NCBI RefSeq assembly: GCF_027924525.1
Contig: NZ_AP027040.1
Location: 1,116,001-1,180,000, forward strand
Reading direction: 5' to 3'
Origin: Aurantimicrobium sp. INA4
Lineage (GTDB): Bacteria > Actinomycetota > Actinomycetes > Actinomycetales > Microbacteriaceae
Length of the DNA stretch: 64,000 nucleotides
Both the position numbers and the translations under genes were made by a program. The notes under the pieces are model-generated. The model worked only from the letters and a program-made list of their open reading frames with translations. It searched no databases and was not told the DNA's origin. Positions 32,852 to 42,980 of this stretch are shown piece by piece (position 1 is the first letter of the stretch; each line of letters opens with the position of its first letter).

Positions 32852-35050
32852 TTACCTGCGCTGAGGAAGCCAGCTGCTCAAGCGGGCCCAGGGAATGTTT
32901 AAAGAACGCAAGGAGATTCGTGCCTGGAAACGTTGCCATCTGGTGCGTTTTCGAGCTATTTCATCGCTGAGCTGATCAACGTCGGCCCACGCGCGCAGCA
33001 CTTCACTCTCACTCACTTTTTCACCTGAATACTGTGCCGTGTCTGCAAGAACAGCAACCACTGTTGCTGCGTGTATTCCTGTTTCTTGAGCAATCTCTCG
33101 GCGAGTATGTGATTCTGGCGCTGTCGTGCCGTTATCAACAAGCACATCTCGAAGTTCGTCCCAGGCACCCAAGACTTGCTCCTGGCTTGTTGCTGCCTTG
33201 AATCTCCTGTTACGTCGTCTGCGCTTGAAGAACACGATGGAAAGCAGCGGCAAGGCAAGAATGACCAGCCACAGCAGCGTCCAGGCAACGCCAGAGACGA
33301 TCGCCAAAACTGTCTGCAACACAGGGTCTACTGTGTTGGGCTGTTCTTCTTGTGTTGCCTCGGCAGAGGCGCTGTCGTTGAGTTGAGGTTCTTCCTGGGC
33401 AGGAGGGTCAGCAGCAGTTTGTGGGAATGCCACCTCAGTTGGGTCTTGTGGCTGCTCGTCCGGAATGGGACGTTCAGCCGGATTGGTGTTGATGGCAACC
33501 CATCCCTGACTTGTAGAAACTTCAATCCACGCAGTCATATCTGCACCGGTGAAAGTCAGTGCTGACTGTGCACTAGATCCTTCTGGAGCAATGAAACCCA
33601 TCACTACCCGTGCCGGGAAACCAAGTTGGGTCGCAATCAACGCTGCGGCAGTGGAATATTGCTCAGCATCACCAACCATGGGGGTTGCCGCAAACAAGGC
33701 TGCGATGCGGTTGGCGCCATGACCTGACGCACTTGGGACTTCACCTGGACCACCGTGGCTGATATATCCCTCAGTCATCAGTGCTGTCAGGGAGGCTTGT
33801 AATCGCTCTCCTGCTGAGGTTTTCCCTTTGGCAGTGGTGGCAACGAAAGCATCGAGTCCATCTGGAATCACCGCTGGGGCAGGAACGATGGCATCTCCAG
33901 GTGTCAGCGAAGCCAACGCATCAACATTGAGCATCTCACCCTCGTGAGCAACAGTGGTGTAACTGTCACCAGCGACCAAACCTGTTATGAGAGCTCCTGT
34001 TTGAGATGGGCGACTGTAGTAAAAACTATCTGTCAAACTTCGAGCATTCGATCCCGTAAAGGACAGCGAACCCAGAGCACCGGGAAGTGGAACCCAGGGT
34101 CCCGTGAGTTGATCAATCGTGATCTCTGCAGAAACCTTTTGCCCCGAGGAAGAATCAACTGGTAGCGAACCAGGGATTTTAGTGAAGTCCGCGGCCACAC
34201 CACCGACCGAATAGAGCACTCCAGTGTAGTTATCAAGCGTGGCCAGAGAAAGACGTTGACCAGCTTCCAAACCTGTCACAGTCAACAGTTCTGCAGATTG
34301 CTGATCTCCGGTGACGTAGTTTCGATACTCCGAGAGTGGGCTGGTGTCATCTTGGAGAACAAAAGGCTGTTCAATTTCGGTGCGCCACACACTGCGGTTC
34401 GTAATGGGAACCACAACAACAATGGCTGATGCCACAACCGCCGCCAGAACCACTACCCCTAAAGATCTGAATCCTGCCCGGGTGTTTGTGCTCCGCCCTG
34501 CGGCAAACCACAGTGCAATGAGGACAAACACCCCAACCGTCACCACAATGCTGGCAAAGCTTCTGCTCGGACCTAACCAAATAGAGATTCCCAGTGTGAG
34601 CAACGGGACCACAGCTGCCCAGTTCGAACGTGCCCGGTTACGTGGGAGACGAAGCGACAACACCGTGGCGAGCACAACACCACAGAGCGACAAAATAAAT
34701 ACTGGAACCAGAAGTGCTTCATAGGACCCGACGGGAGGCATGACCGTGACGAGCTGCTTCCAGGAAAGTACAACCGCGGTAATGAGAGAAAGCTCGCCCT
34801 GGAGCGTGGGAAGAATGCCCAAAAGTGCCTGGCTGGGAATGGCAATAGGAACTCCAACGAGTAAATATGCCCCCACAGTTGCCAAGACGGTTGCGAGAAC
34901 CGACCATGATCTGCGCGCAGAAACGACCGCGATGAGGGCACCGAGTACCCCACCGACAACCACAGCGACAATAAACGCAGGAGTTTGGTAAACCGGCCAT
35001 AACGGAACCAGTGAGATCACTACTGCGAGAGCGAGAAAGAGTGCTCTCAT
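32852..35050 (-). CDS. TgpA-like transglutaminase-fold membrane protein with lost catalytic triad
   Basis: The 732-residue protein has about six N-terminal helices (1-215), then an extracytoplasmic transglutaminase-like domain (about 400-530). A further helix (575-608) leads to a cytoplasmic C-terminal domain of about 120 residues. The core aligns with the usual GDCEDFA...HAWVEV...DPTP pattern but reads GDAEQYSTAAA (460-470), MTAWIEV (505-511) and INTNP (520-524). The nucleophile Cys is Ala462, the His is Thr506 and the Asp is Asn521, so it is probably not an active cysteine enzyme. It overlaps DUF58 by 4 nt. In PFNA-type clusters a transglutaminase gene sits with DUF58 and MoxR. Confidence 0.85.
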   Translation of the reverse strand: MRALFLALAVVISLVPLWPVYQTPAFIVAVVVGGVLGALIAVVSARRSWSVLATVLATVGAYLLVGVPIAIPSQALLGILPTLQGELSLITAVVLSWKQLVTVMPPVGSYEALLVPVFILSLCGVVLATVLSLRLPRNRARSNWAAVVPLLTLGISIWLGPSRSFASIVVTVGVFVLIALWFAAGRSTNTRAGFRSLGVVVLAAVVASAIVVVVPITNRSVWRTEIEQPFVLQDDTSPLSEYRNYVTGDQQSAELLTVTGLEAGQRLSLATLDNYTGVLYSVGGVAADFTKIPGSLPVDSSSGQKVSAEITIDQLTGPWVPLPGALGSLSFTGSNARSLTDSFYYSRPSQTGALITGLVAGDSYTTVAHEGEMLNVDALASLTPGDAIVPAPAVIPDGLDAFVATTAKGKTSAGERLQASLTALMTEGYISHGGPGEVPSASGHGANRIAALFAATPMVGDAEQYSTAAALIATQLGFPARVVMGFIAPEGSSAQSALTFTGADMTAWIEVSTSQGWVAINTNPAERPIPDEQPQDPTEVAFPQTAADPPAQEEPQLNDSASAEATQEEQPNTVDPVLQTVLAIVSGVAWTLLWLVILALPLLSIVFFKRRRRNRRFKAATSQEQVLGAWDELRDVLVDNGTTAPESHTRREIAQETGIHAATVVAVLADTAQYSGEKVSESEVLRAWADVDQLSDEIARKRTRWQRFQARISLRSLNIPWARLSSWLPQRR

Positions 35051-36306
35051 GCCAGTGTCATCCTTTTACCCAACAACTGCTGAACGTCATCAAGACGTCC
35101 GATAGTGGCCACAGTAAGGCGTCCCATGCGACGAGTTTGCGGGGAAGCTTCCGGTGCACAGCTCACAATCACAACCTCAACACCCGCAGGGAAAGCAATC
35201 GAGGCAGAGTGAAGCGTCTTGGACTCAACAGTTGGGCCAGTCACCACGAATGCAATCGAGACATCCGCGGCTTGAACAGAAGCCAGACGTGAAAGCTCAA
35301 CAATGTTGGGACTTTCCTCCTGGAGATGAACCCCTGAGAGTTCATCAAGTAGACGATCCTTTGAGACAGTTGAGAGTCCTCGGACACGATTGACTGCCGG
35401 CCTTTCAGCGCGGCGGCGGGAAGCTAACTCGCGTGCGGCTTCACGTAGTGCGCTGAGGCGCCCCGTTGGTTGCGGCCGGGCATCAGCGCTCACCAACACG
35501 GAAAGATCCCGGGTGTCACGAATCGCCCGAACGCCCAAGGACGCTGCCGTGCTGACAGCGAGTTCAAAATCTTCATCCCCTGCATAGGCTGCTGGGTCAG
35601 TATCCAAAGCAATCATCAGGTGGGAGCGACGAGTTTGCTCAAACTGTCGAACCATGAACTGCCCGGTTTTCGCGGTGGATTTCCAGTGAATATTGCGGCG
35701 ATCATCCCCTGGAACATATTCACGCAAGGCGTGAAAGGACAGGTCACTATCGGTGAGGTCTTTTGTGGGATTTCCTTCAAGATCACGAACAAAGCCTGTG
35801 CTCATACTCATTAAGCCGATAGTGCGTGGGTGAATGAATAGCGTGCGCGATTCGCCATGCACGACCTCGCGAGATACCAACCCCAGTGGGTCTTGACGCA
35901 CAACACGGGCAGGACCCACCTGCACCATGCCACGGTGTTCAGTCGGAATAGGTAACGAGATGTCTTCATGAGCACTCTTACGAAGACGCCCCACTTGCGT
36001 TTCAACCTGAGAGTCCCCCACTGGAACAAAAACATCTAAGCCCATGAAGGAGTGTGAAGTGGGGTTGCGAACACTGACGATGAGTTGCGCTTCATCGCCG
36101 ACGACGACGCGTTCATGCGCAAGATGGAAAGAAACCTCGTGGGCATGACGAAAAAGTGCATAGAGGGATGCGAACCCGAAAGTAACGACCCCTGCAACAC
36201 CTAAGCCAATGAGTTCAATCCAGCCCTGCGAAGCACCAACAATAAGGCAGAGTATGGCTGCTACAGCCCAACCCCACCCTCTGAAGGTGACTACGCGAAG
36301 AAACAT
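35047..36306 (-). CDS. DUF58 domain protein
   Basis: The 419-residue protein has two N-terminal membrane helices (about residues 10-52) and a beta-rich extracytoplasmic-type segment. The DUF58 signature is VPGDDRRNIHWKSTAKTGQFMVRQFEQ (about 212-238), leading into a von Willebrand A-like domain (LMIALDTDP). DUF58 proteins almost always pair with MoxR ATPases, acting in assembly or maturation of membrane complexes. It overlaps the MoxR gene by 1 nt and the transglutaminase-fold gene by 4 nt, so the three are translated as a coupled block. Confidence 0.93.
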   Translation of the reverse strand: MFLRVVTFRGWGWAVAAILCLIVGASQGWIELIGLGVAGVVTFGFASLYALFRHAHEVSFHLAHERVVVGDEAQLIVSVRNPTSHSFMGLDVFVPVGDSQVETQVGRLRKSAHEDISLPIPTEHRGMVQVGPARVVRQDPLGLVSREVVHGESRTLFIHPRTIGLMSMSTGFVRDLEGNPTKDLTDSDLSFHALREYVPGDDRRNIHWKSTAKTGQFMVRQFEQTRRSHLMIALDTDPAAYAGDEDFELAVSTAASLGVRAIRDTRDLSVLVSADARPQPTGRLSALREAARELASRRRAERPAVNRVRGLSTVSKDRLLDELSGVHLQEESPNIVELSRLASVQAADVSIAFVVTGPTVESKTLHSASIAFPAGVEVVIVSCAPEASPQTRRMGRLTVATIGRLDDVQQLLGKRMTLA

Positions 36307-37268
36307 TAGGCGGCAGGTGCTCCCACGGGAAGATCAATCAAAATCTTGCCCACAACATTGTTCGCTGTAACACCATCAAACTCTGCTTCAGGATCGAGCA
36401 CGAGGCGGTGTGAGAGAACAGAGTCGGCGAGCGCTTTGACATCATCAGGAATGACAAAGTGTCGTCCTTGTGATGCTGCGTGGACGCGCGAAGCAGCAAT
36501 GAGCGCCAATGCGCCACGAACTGAAGCTCCCAGACGCACTTCGGGGGCAAAGCGGGTTGCTTCGACGATGCGTGAAACGTAGTCGTTGATTTCTGCATCC
36601 ACGTGAACGGTTTTGGCTAACTCGATGAGTTTGACTACCATCTCTGCAGGAACGACACCGTCGAGTTCGCCGGTTTTCTTCTTGGCAGAGCCTTCCAGAA
36701 TTTGCATGGTCGAGGCGTGGTCTGGGTATCCCAGTGAGGCTTTCATCATGAAACGGTCGAGCTGTGCCTCAGGTAGTCGGTAGGTTCCTGCTTGTTCAAT
36801 CGGGTTCTGGGTGGCAATAACCATGAAAGGTTCGCCGGTGGGGTGTGTCACGCCATCCACGGTGACGTGGTGTTCTTCCATGACCTCAAGCAATGCTGAC
36901 TGAGTTTTGGGGCTGGCGCGGTTGATTTCGTCAGCGAGAACGATGTTGGAAAAGATCGGGCCCTTGTGGAATTCAAAGGCACCCTTTTTCTGGTCAAAGA
37001 TGCTCACACCGGTGATGTCACCGGGGAGAAGGTCCGGGGTGAATTGAATACGCGAGTGGGATCCTTGGACACTTTGAGCCATGGCCCGAGCTAGGGAGGT
37101 CTTTCCTGTGCCGGGGTAGTCCTCCAGGAGGAGGTGTCCCCCACTGAGCATGGCAGTGAAGGCGAGGCGAACTGTCCGGTTCTTGCCCAGAAGTACCTGT
37201 TCCACGTTTTCGACCAGTTTGTCGAAGACTTTCTGGAACCCGGCAGCTTGTTCGGGTTTCATGCTCAT
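36306..37268 (-). CDS. MoxR-family AAA+ ATPase
   Basis: The 320-residue protein has Walker A EDYPGTGKTSLARAMAQ (about residues 53-69) and Walker B VLADEINRASPKTQSALLEVMEE. Sensor region IATQNPIEQAGTYRLPEAQLDRFMM and the MoxR lid domain (FVIPDDVKALADSVLSHRL) are also present. MoxR ATPases are chaperones that work with DUF58/VWA proteins to assemble or insert metal into complexes. It lies 28 nt after the giant Ig/FN3 protein gene and overlaps DUF58 by 1 nt. Confidence 0.95.
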   Translation of the reverse strand: MSMKPEQAAGFQKVFDKLVENVEQVLLGKNRTVRLAFTAMLSGGHLLLEDYPGTGKTSLARAMAQSVQGSHSRIQFTPDLLPGDITGVSIFDQKKGAFEFHKGPIFSNIVLADEINRASPKTQSALLEVMEEHHVTVDGVTHPTGEPFMVIATQNPIEQAGTYRLPEAQLDRFMMKASLGYPDHASTMQILEGSAKKKTGELDGVVPAEMVVKLIELAKTVHVDAEINDYVSRIVEATRFAPEVRLGASVRGALALIAASRVHAASQGRHFVIPDDVKALADSVLSHRLVLDPEAEFDGVTANNVVGKILIDLPVGAPAA

Positions 37269-37296
37269 GGTGTGCCTTTCAGTGGGACGGGTGACT

Positions 37297-40200
37297 TTAG
37301 GGTGTGGGAGTTGGAATATCTACGGTCATTGCTGAACTGGGGGCGCTGCAGTTTGAAGCCGACAAACACGCCCTTACAACAACATTCTGACCTGCTCCAG
37401 GTGTGATGCTATTGGAGGCATAGCGACTTGAATCAAAATCAGCAGTAACAAACTCAGCATTCAAAGCATTCAGTTCTAGCCAGTTCGAATTACCAACCTT
37501 CAGCTGATAACTCACAGTGCCAACAGGAGCAGGTGTGAGCGATAGACCGGTAATTTTCAGCGCAAAAGCAGTGTTTGGGTTGAGGTTTGCGCCACAGTTT
37601 GCTGATGTCCCTGTTACAGGTGCAATAACGCAATCAACAGCAGTAAACGTTGGTGAGGCAATAACTTCAACCTGGGTCACTGTTGCAGAACATCCAAAGT
37701 CATTTACCGCTATGACGGCAATGAAGTAGGTTCCAGGTGTCTTGTCGCCATCAGATCCCTGCAGCGAACCTGAAGCGGGGTGGGTTGCGTAGTCGCTCGG
37801 GCAACCTGCTGAAATATTTCCCACTCGGGTTACGTAATAGCGCAGCGCACCAGCAGAACCAGCAGCCGTTGCGGCATTCCAGGTGAGGGTTGTTGCACCT
37901 GAGGAACTGTTGCTGACTGACGTGATGGTGACTTGGGAGGGTGAGCCCGGAGCTATGAAGTTTCCTGAGTCGGTTGAGTTCCAGTCTGTAGTTTGCGCAC
38001 TGTTCTTAGCTGTCACCCTGGCGAAATAGCTGAATCCAGGCGTCACCGGAATATTGGCCAGAGAAGTTTGATTAGCATCTAAGTTGAAAGTGGACCGTGG
38101 GCTTCCGTTTTCAAACAAAACCACCTCGTATCCTGTGACAGGACTGCCACCGGCGGGTGTCGTGACCGCCGTCCAGGAAATCGTTGCAACCCCTTGTTGG
38201 CCTGTTACGGCTGAAATGCTCACAGAGGATGGTCCCGAAGGAATAACATCGGCACTCAGTGGCTCACTCCAACTGCTGACCAGTGAGGTGCCAATGGCGT
38301 TCGTTGCACTCACCGTAAAGCGGAAGCGCTGTCCGGTGGGCAATCCGTCCAATGAGCAAACAGTCGAGGTGCATTCTTTGCGATATCCCGCATCGCTTTC
38401 GACCGTGTATTTCGTAATTGGAGAATTATTGGCTGCCGGTGCTTGCCAGGACAGGGTGAGATTTCCTGAAACGAATCCAGCTGCGCGCGTTGGTGCTTGA
38501 GGCGCAGAGGGCACGTCTTGAACTGAAATGTTGATGACACCCCAGACATAGCGGTCTGGATCGTTGGTGGCATCAGCAACCTCATATTCCAGCGTGGTGT
38601 CGCTGGGGTCAGCGTTGGCAGAGACGGTGACCGTCAGCGTCGATTTATCCGCTGAGGGTGTCACCGTTACACCCGGAGGAATGTTGCCGTTGTTGAGGCC
38701 TCGCACGGCAAGGACCTTCAATGGCTGGCCAGGGAAGGGGTTGGTTGCTTGATCGTTGGCCAAGACATCAACAGTTTGGGTTTCTCCACGTTTGGCAACA
38801 ATGCTGTCCGTGACAGGAATGGCAAGGGGTCTGGTTGAGGGCACAATTCTGACGATAATTTGTCCAGGTGAACCCTCAGCAACCTTGTCTTTGACGGTGA
38901 CAGTGAGGGGAACAGTCTTTCCCTTGACGGCATCATCGCTTGCTTTGAGAGTGAGGGTTTGACCACTGAGCGTGGCAGTGACGCCGGAGCCATCTCCGCT
39001 GACGGTGTATTCGAGTTCATCCTGGTCATCGACGTAGGGGTATCTCGTAACACGGACGAGATCAAGGGTTTTCTCTTGACCAGGTTCTAAATCAATGTTG
39101 GCACCGAGCATAACCGGTGGCATATTTTCACGCGGTGTCACCGTGATCGGCAAAACGATGGTGGCGGTGTGTGCTCCAGGGGAGGTTGCCGAGTCGCCGT
39201 CGGTGACTTCGAAGGAAATTGATGCCGGACCAAAATAGCGGTCTTCACTGGTGTACGTCAGGGTGGTGTCGTTGACGACCAAGCGTGAACCGTCAGCATG
39301 CGTAGCACGCACGGTGTTGCTATCGGTCAGCTTGACGGTCTTTCCTAAGGCTGCGATGACGTAGTCATTGATGTCGATGCGTAGTGTTTGTTCACTGACC
39401 ACTGTCAGTGGTTTGACGCCTTTCTTGCGCTGTGGCAGAGCATCATCGGTTCCTGGAACCCAAATGAAGGCGGTGGAGCTCACGGTGGGGTCTTCAGGAT
39501 GTGCAACCGTGAAGGGAATGATTTGAGAGGTTTCTTGAACCTGAACACGAACCGTGTTACTGGAGATAACTCGAGCAGTGGATCCGTAACCGCTCACGAT
39601 TGTGGGCCGCAGGGAAGAAACGGGACCATCGGCGAAGAATGCTCCCTTGAGCACGTTCACATCTACTGAAGTTTGATCCAAAATATCGGACAGACTCACC
39701 ACAGCATCCGAGATAACAGGGCGTGAGAGCGGAGCCTGCGTTTGAACTTCAACGGTGATGAAGTTGGAGGCAGAACCAGCAAGATCGTTTTCAATCTCAT
39801 AGACCAGGCCATAGCGTCCCGGTGTCATCGGTGCAGTGATCTTGACGAGATCTCCCACGATCTCTGCTGAAACAGAGTCATCCTGTGGGGTCACAGAAAC
39901 AAGAGTGAGCGGACGTCCGTCAGGATCACTGTCATTTTGTAGTGCACGAACATAGACGGTGTATCCAGGCCGTGCCGTGACCGTATCGGCTATCGCGACA
40001 GGATTGCGCCCACCAGCCAAAGGTTCTGCAATACCTACACGGATTGATGCACTGGCTTGAGCACCCAATGCATCGACAACGGAGTAACTGAACGTGTCGG
40101 TTCCGGTGGCATAGGCGGATGCATCGTACTCAATCCAATCACTGCCCACAGCAGCAATTGAGCCCTTTTCGGGGTTGGTATCTAAGCCGACAAATTGAAC

Positions 40201-42978
40201 AGAGTCACCATCGGGGTCAATGCCCACCAGCGGTATAGGAATTCTCACTGTTTGCCCCGACATGGCACGGGCTGTCACGGTGCGTGGGGTGGGCGCCTGG
40301 TTAGTGTCTTGGTCAATCGCGCGCACAGAGATCGTTACCGTACCGCTGGCCCATTGACCATTATCTGCATTGACTCGATACACCGCCGAGTACGTTCCAG
40401 GGTTGCTGCCTGCTAAAAATCTCAACTGGTTGCCCGAGGTAAAGAGCAGACCTGCACCAGAAGGAACATCCTGGTCTAGCTTGGCCGCCAGGGTGAGCTG
40501 GCCGCCGTCAGGATGAATATCGTTAGCGAGAACCGGGATACTGATGACATCTCCAACGCGCACGGCCACAACATCAGGGACAGCAACAGGTGCTTGCGCG
40601 ATGGTGGGTGCTGGTGTTTGCACCACCGTGACGGTGCCCTCACTTTGTGAAACACCGTTGCTGATGCGGTATCCGAATGCCACAGCCGCATCGAGGGGTT
40701 TGGTCAAGGTAACCCGAAGAATGCGATGATCCACAACTTCAACCTGAATGCCTGAATCAAAAGGAAAATTGGTCACACCCGTGACAACAAGAACACCGCC
40801 TGATGGATCACGGTCGGTTGCAGTGACATCAACTGTGCGGGTCTGTTGCAACGGAACATACACAGCATGCGCAGCAGTTATCGGTTGAGCAGAAACTTCC
40901 GGCGGGTCAATCACGTCAATACGCACTAATCCAGAACCGGTGACGTCTCCATCGGTGACGGCATAGGTGACATAGGTTGAACCGGTCCGTGACGCTGTGA
41001 CCGAGAAGGAGAAGTCAGCAAAGTCGGGAACGATATCTAATCCTGGAACTGCAGGAACACCGGTCAGACTCAACACTCCAGAACCACCGCGCACATGAGG
41101 TGACGGGTTGATGGTGATGGGTTGTCCAGCGATGGCAATAACAGCGAAGGCATCAGCAACGATGGGGACTTGTCCTGGTGCTCGAACATTGATTTGCACA
41201 GCACCAAAGCCAGTGGCTCGGCCATCAGAGACCTCGAGGGCTACCTGCTTGAGTCCACCGCCACCGCGGCCAGAGTCGGTGAAGGCTACGCGGCCTGCTG
41301 GGGTGTAAGAGAGGGAATCGGGGGCGTCCACGGTTGCCGAGGCCACAAAGATGGCATCCCCGTCGGGATCAATCCAGTCCTCCAACACGTTGACGATAAC
41401 CTGGCCACCTGTTGCCACGTTGGTTCGGGTTGGACGTGCTTGAACAGGCGGTGAGTTCTCGCTCTCTGGACGGATGTTGAGTGTGACGGTGGCAGAGGCC
41501 TGTCCACCGCGACCATCAGAGATGCTGTAGTCAAACTGTGTGGTTCCAGAAGCATCTGGCGCCAGGCGCACCATGACTTGGCTGCGGTCCGCATTGATAA
41601 AGATCTCCCCCAGCGCTGCTGGAATGGAGGTAACAGTATCAATAACCAGAGCATCCCCGTTGGGGTCATAGTCATTGAGCAAAACCGGAAGCGAGGTCAC
41701 TCGTCCTGGGCGCGCACCTAAATCATCATCCACGGCTACAGGTGGTTGCGGATCCTTAGCGAACTCTGGGGCATCAGCATTATTTGTTTGAACAACCTGT
41801 TGCTCTAGTGCTTGCTGTTCGAGCAAAGTATCCCAGTTGTCGATCAGTCTGACCCCACCCTGGACTGCCCAGACCAGTCCGTTAAGGGCATCATTGAGGG
41901 CAATGACCTGGTCGCTGACACGAAATACCAACTCTGCACTGCCGGCCATAGATTCCGCATTCTCAGTGGATTCTTCTGCAGCACCGCATTTGGACCACAC
42001 CGTTCCACCTGACCAGGCAGCATAGGCACACTCACCGTGGATGACCGCCGATGCGGGACGGCCCTGAGCTGTAGCAACAGAGCTGAAGATTTCTGCGCTA
42101 TCTAAATTGATCACGGCGAGGCCTGCTGTGTGAGAAACCAGTATCGAGGAGGAACCAGAAACTGAGGTGATGCTGTTTCCTGATGCTTCTACACCGCGTG
42201 TGCTGGGCTGTTGCAAAACTGCCTGCCCCACATCAAAGGAGGCAGAGCTGAGGTCAATGATGCGGCCTTGGGTGTAGAGGGTTGCGGTTTGTTGATCCAA
42301 CACCGCCCAGCGTTCCCCAATAAGGGTGATCTGGAGTTTCCCCGCAGTGAGCTCAGCATCGAGTTGCTGGATTTCTGGGGTAACTGAGCTGGTGGTGTTA
42401 ATTTTTGACAAGGTCCCTTGCGAGGCACTGACCCCAACAAGGTAGCCGGTGCTGGACACTGCCACAACAGAATCCGCTCCAACGGTGAAGTTTGCCGGCT
42501 GAGTTTTCGCATCGAAATTCGACAGGGTTGCCGCAGGCAACACCCACACATCTCCGGTTGCTGGTGCGTGCAGGATGACGTTGTCTCCGGCGAGCGCGGC
42601 ATAGGTGACATCTTGCGGAAGTGGAATGCTTTCAGCGACGTCACCAGTGGCCTGATTGACGATGTCCAGTGACCTGGTTGCATCGTTGATGAGGAACACG
42701 TGTGAACTGTTTTGAACCAGATCCATTTGTGCGGAGTCGGTCGTGAGCACGGTGTTGAGTTCGAACACTTTTGTGTTGGCTCTACCGATTGCTTGTTTAT
42801 CCCCGTTGGTCACCCACACAGCACCGTCATCGAGATTGACACGCTGTGCTTGGTACCCAGTTGCCAGGATTGAACCAACAACCAACATGGCTAGCGCCGC
42901 AAGAGATGCGGTCCATTTGAGCACGTTTCGCCTGCGGGGACTTAATCCCCGAAGTGTGGAGAACCAGCGACGAAGCAT
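37297..42978 (-). CDS. Giant membrane-anchored Ig/cadherin-like and fibronectin-III repeat protein
   Basis: The 1,893-residue protein starts MLRRWFSTLRGLSPRRRNVLKW at ATG 42978, 2 nt after the kinase stop. A longer reading to 43053 would run into the kinase coding end. It has a single N-terminal helix (about 22-42) and a propeller-like region to about residue 400. Then come many tandem Big/cadherin-like modules with the VxVLxNDxDPxGD motif (VLLNDYDPNGDALV, IPVLANDIHPDGG, VRALQNDSDPDGR). Near the C-terminus are three FN3 domains (LSWQAPAANNSPITKYTV, ISWTAVTTPAGGSPVTGYEV, LTWNAATAAGSAG), and the protein ends in a Cys-containing domain with a PTPTP tail. A long external filament or scaffold tethered to the membrane is likely. 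It corresponds to the FN3 member of PFNA-type clusters. Confidence 0.88.
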   Translation of the reverse strand: MLRRWFSTLRGLSPRRRNVLKWTASLAALAMLVVGSILATGYQAQRVNLDDGAVWVTNGDKQAIGRANTKVFELNTVLTTDSAQMDLVQNSSHVFLINDATRSLDIVNQATGDVAESIPLPQDVTYAALAGDNVILHAPATGDVWVLPAATLSNFDAKTQPANFTVGADSVVAVSSTGYLVGVSASQGTLSKINTTSSVTPEIQQLDAELTAGKLQITLIGERWAVLDQQTATLYTQGRIIDLSSASFDVGQAVLQQPSTRGVEASGNSITSVSGSSSILVSHTAGLAVINLDSAEIFSSVATAQGRPASAVIHGECAYAAWSGGTVWSKCGAAEESTENAESMAGSAELVFRVSDQVIALNDALNGLVWAVQGGVRLIDNWDTLLEQQALEQQVVQTNNADAPEFAKDPQPPVAVDDDLGARPGRVTSLPVLLNDYDPNGDALVIDTVTSIPAALGEIFINADRSQVMVRLAPDASGTTQFDYSISDGRGGQASATVTLNIRPESENSPPVQARPTRTNVATGGQVIVNVLEDWIDPDGDAIFVASATVDAPDSLSYTPAGRVAFTDSGRGGGGLKQVALEVSDGRATGFGAVQINVRAPGQVPIVADAFAVIAIAGQPITINPSPHVRGGSGVLSLTGVPAVPGLDIVPDFADFSFSVTASRTGSTYVTYAVTDGDVTGSGLVRIDVIDPPEVSAQPITAAHAVYVPLQQTRTVDVTATDRDPSGGVLVVTGVTNFPFDSGIQVEVVDHRILRVTLTKPLDAAVAFGYRISNGVSQSEGTVTVVQTPAPTIAQAPVAVPDVVAVRVGDVISIPVLANDIHPDGGQLTLAAKLDQDVPSGAGLLFTSGNQLRFLAGSNPGTYSAVYRVNADNGQWASGTVTISVRAIDQDTNQAPTPRTVTARAMSGQTVRIPIPLVGIDPDGDSVQFVGLDTNPEKGSIAAVGSDWIEYDASAYATGTDTFSYSVVDALGAQASASIRVGIAEPLAGGRNPVAIADTVTARPGYTVYVRALQNDSDPDGRPLTLVSVTPQDDSVSAEIVGDLVKITAPMTPGRYGLVYEIENDLAGSASNFITVEVQTQAPLSRPVISDAVVSLSDILDQTSVDVNVLKGAFFADGPVSSLRPTIVSGYGSTARVISSNTVRVQVQETSQIIPFTVAHPEDPTVSSTAFIWVPGTDDALPQRKKGVKPLTVVSEQTLRIDINDYVIAALGKTVKLTDSNTVRATHADGSRLVVNDTTLTYTSEDRYFGPASISFEVTDGDSATSPGAHTATIVLPITVTPRENMPPVMLGANIDLEPGQEKTLDLVRVTRYPYVDDQDELEYTVSGDGSGVTATLSGQTLTLKASDDAVKGKTVPLTVTVKDKVAEGSPGQIIVRIVPSTRPLAIPVTDSIVAKRGETQTVDVLANDQATNPFPGQPLKVLAVRGLNNGNIPPGVTVTPSADKSTLTVTVSANADPSDTTLEYEVADATNDPDRYVWGVINISVQDVPSAPQAPTRAAGFVSGNLTLSWQAPAANNSPITKYTVESDAGYRKECTSTVCSLDGLPTGQRFRFTVSATNAIGTSLVSSWSEPLSADVIPSGPSSVSISAVTGQQGVATISWTAVTTPAGGSPVTGYEVVLFENGSPRSTFNLDANQTSLANIPVTPGFSYFARVTAKNSAQTTDWNSTDSGNFIAPGSPSQVTITSVSNSSSGATTLTWNAATAAGSAGALRYYVTRVGNISAGCPSDYATHPASGSLQGSDGDKTPGTYFIAVIAVNDFGCSATVTQVEVIASPTFTAVDCVIAPVTGTSANCGANLNPNTAFALKITGLSLTPAPVGTVSYQLKVGNSNWLELNALNAEFVTADFDSSRYASNSITPGAGQNVVVRACLSASNCSAPSSAMTVDIPTPTP

Positions 42979-42980
42979 GG

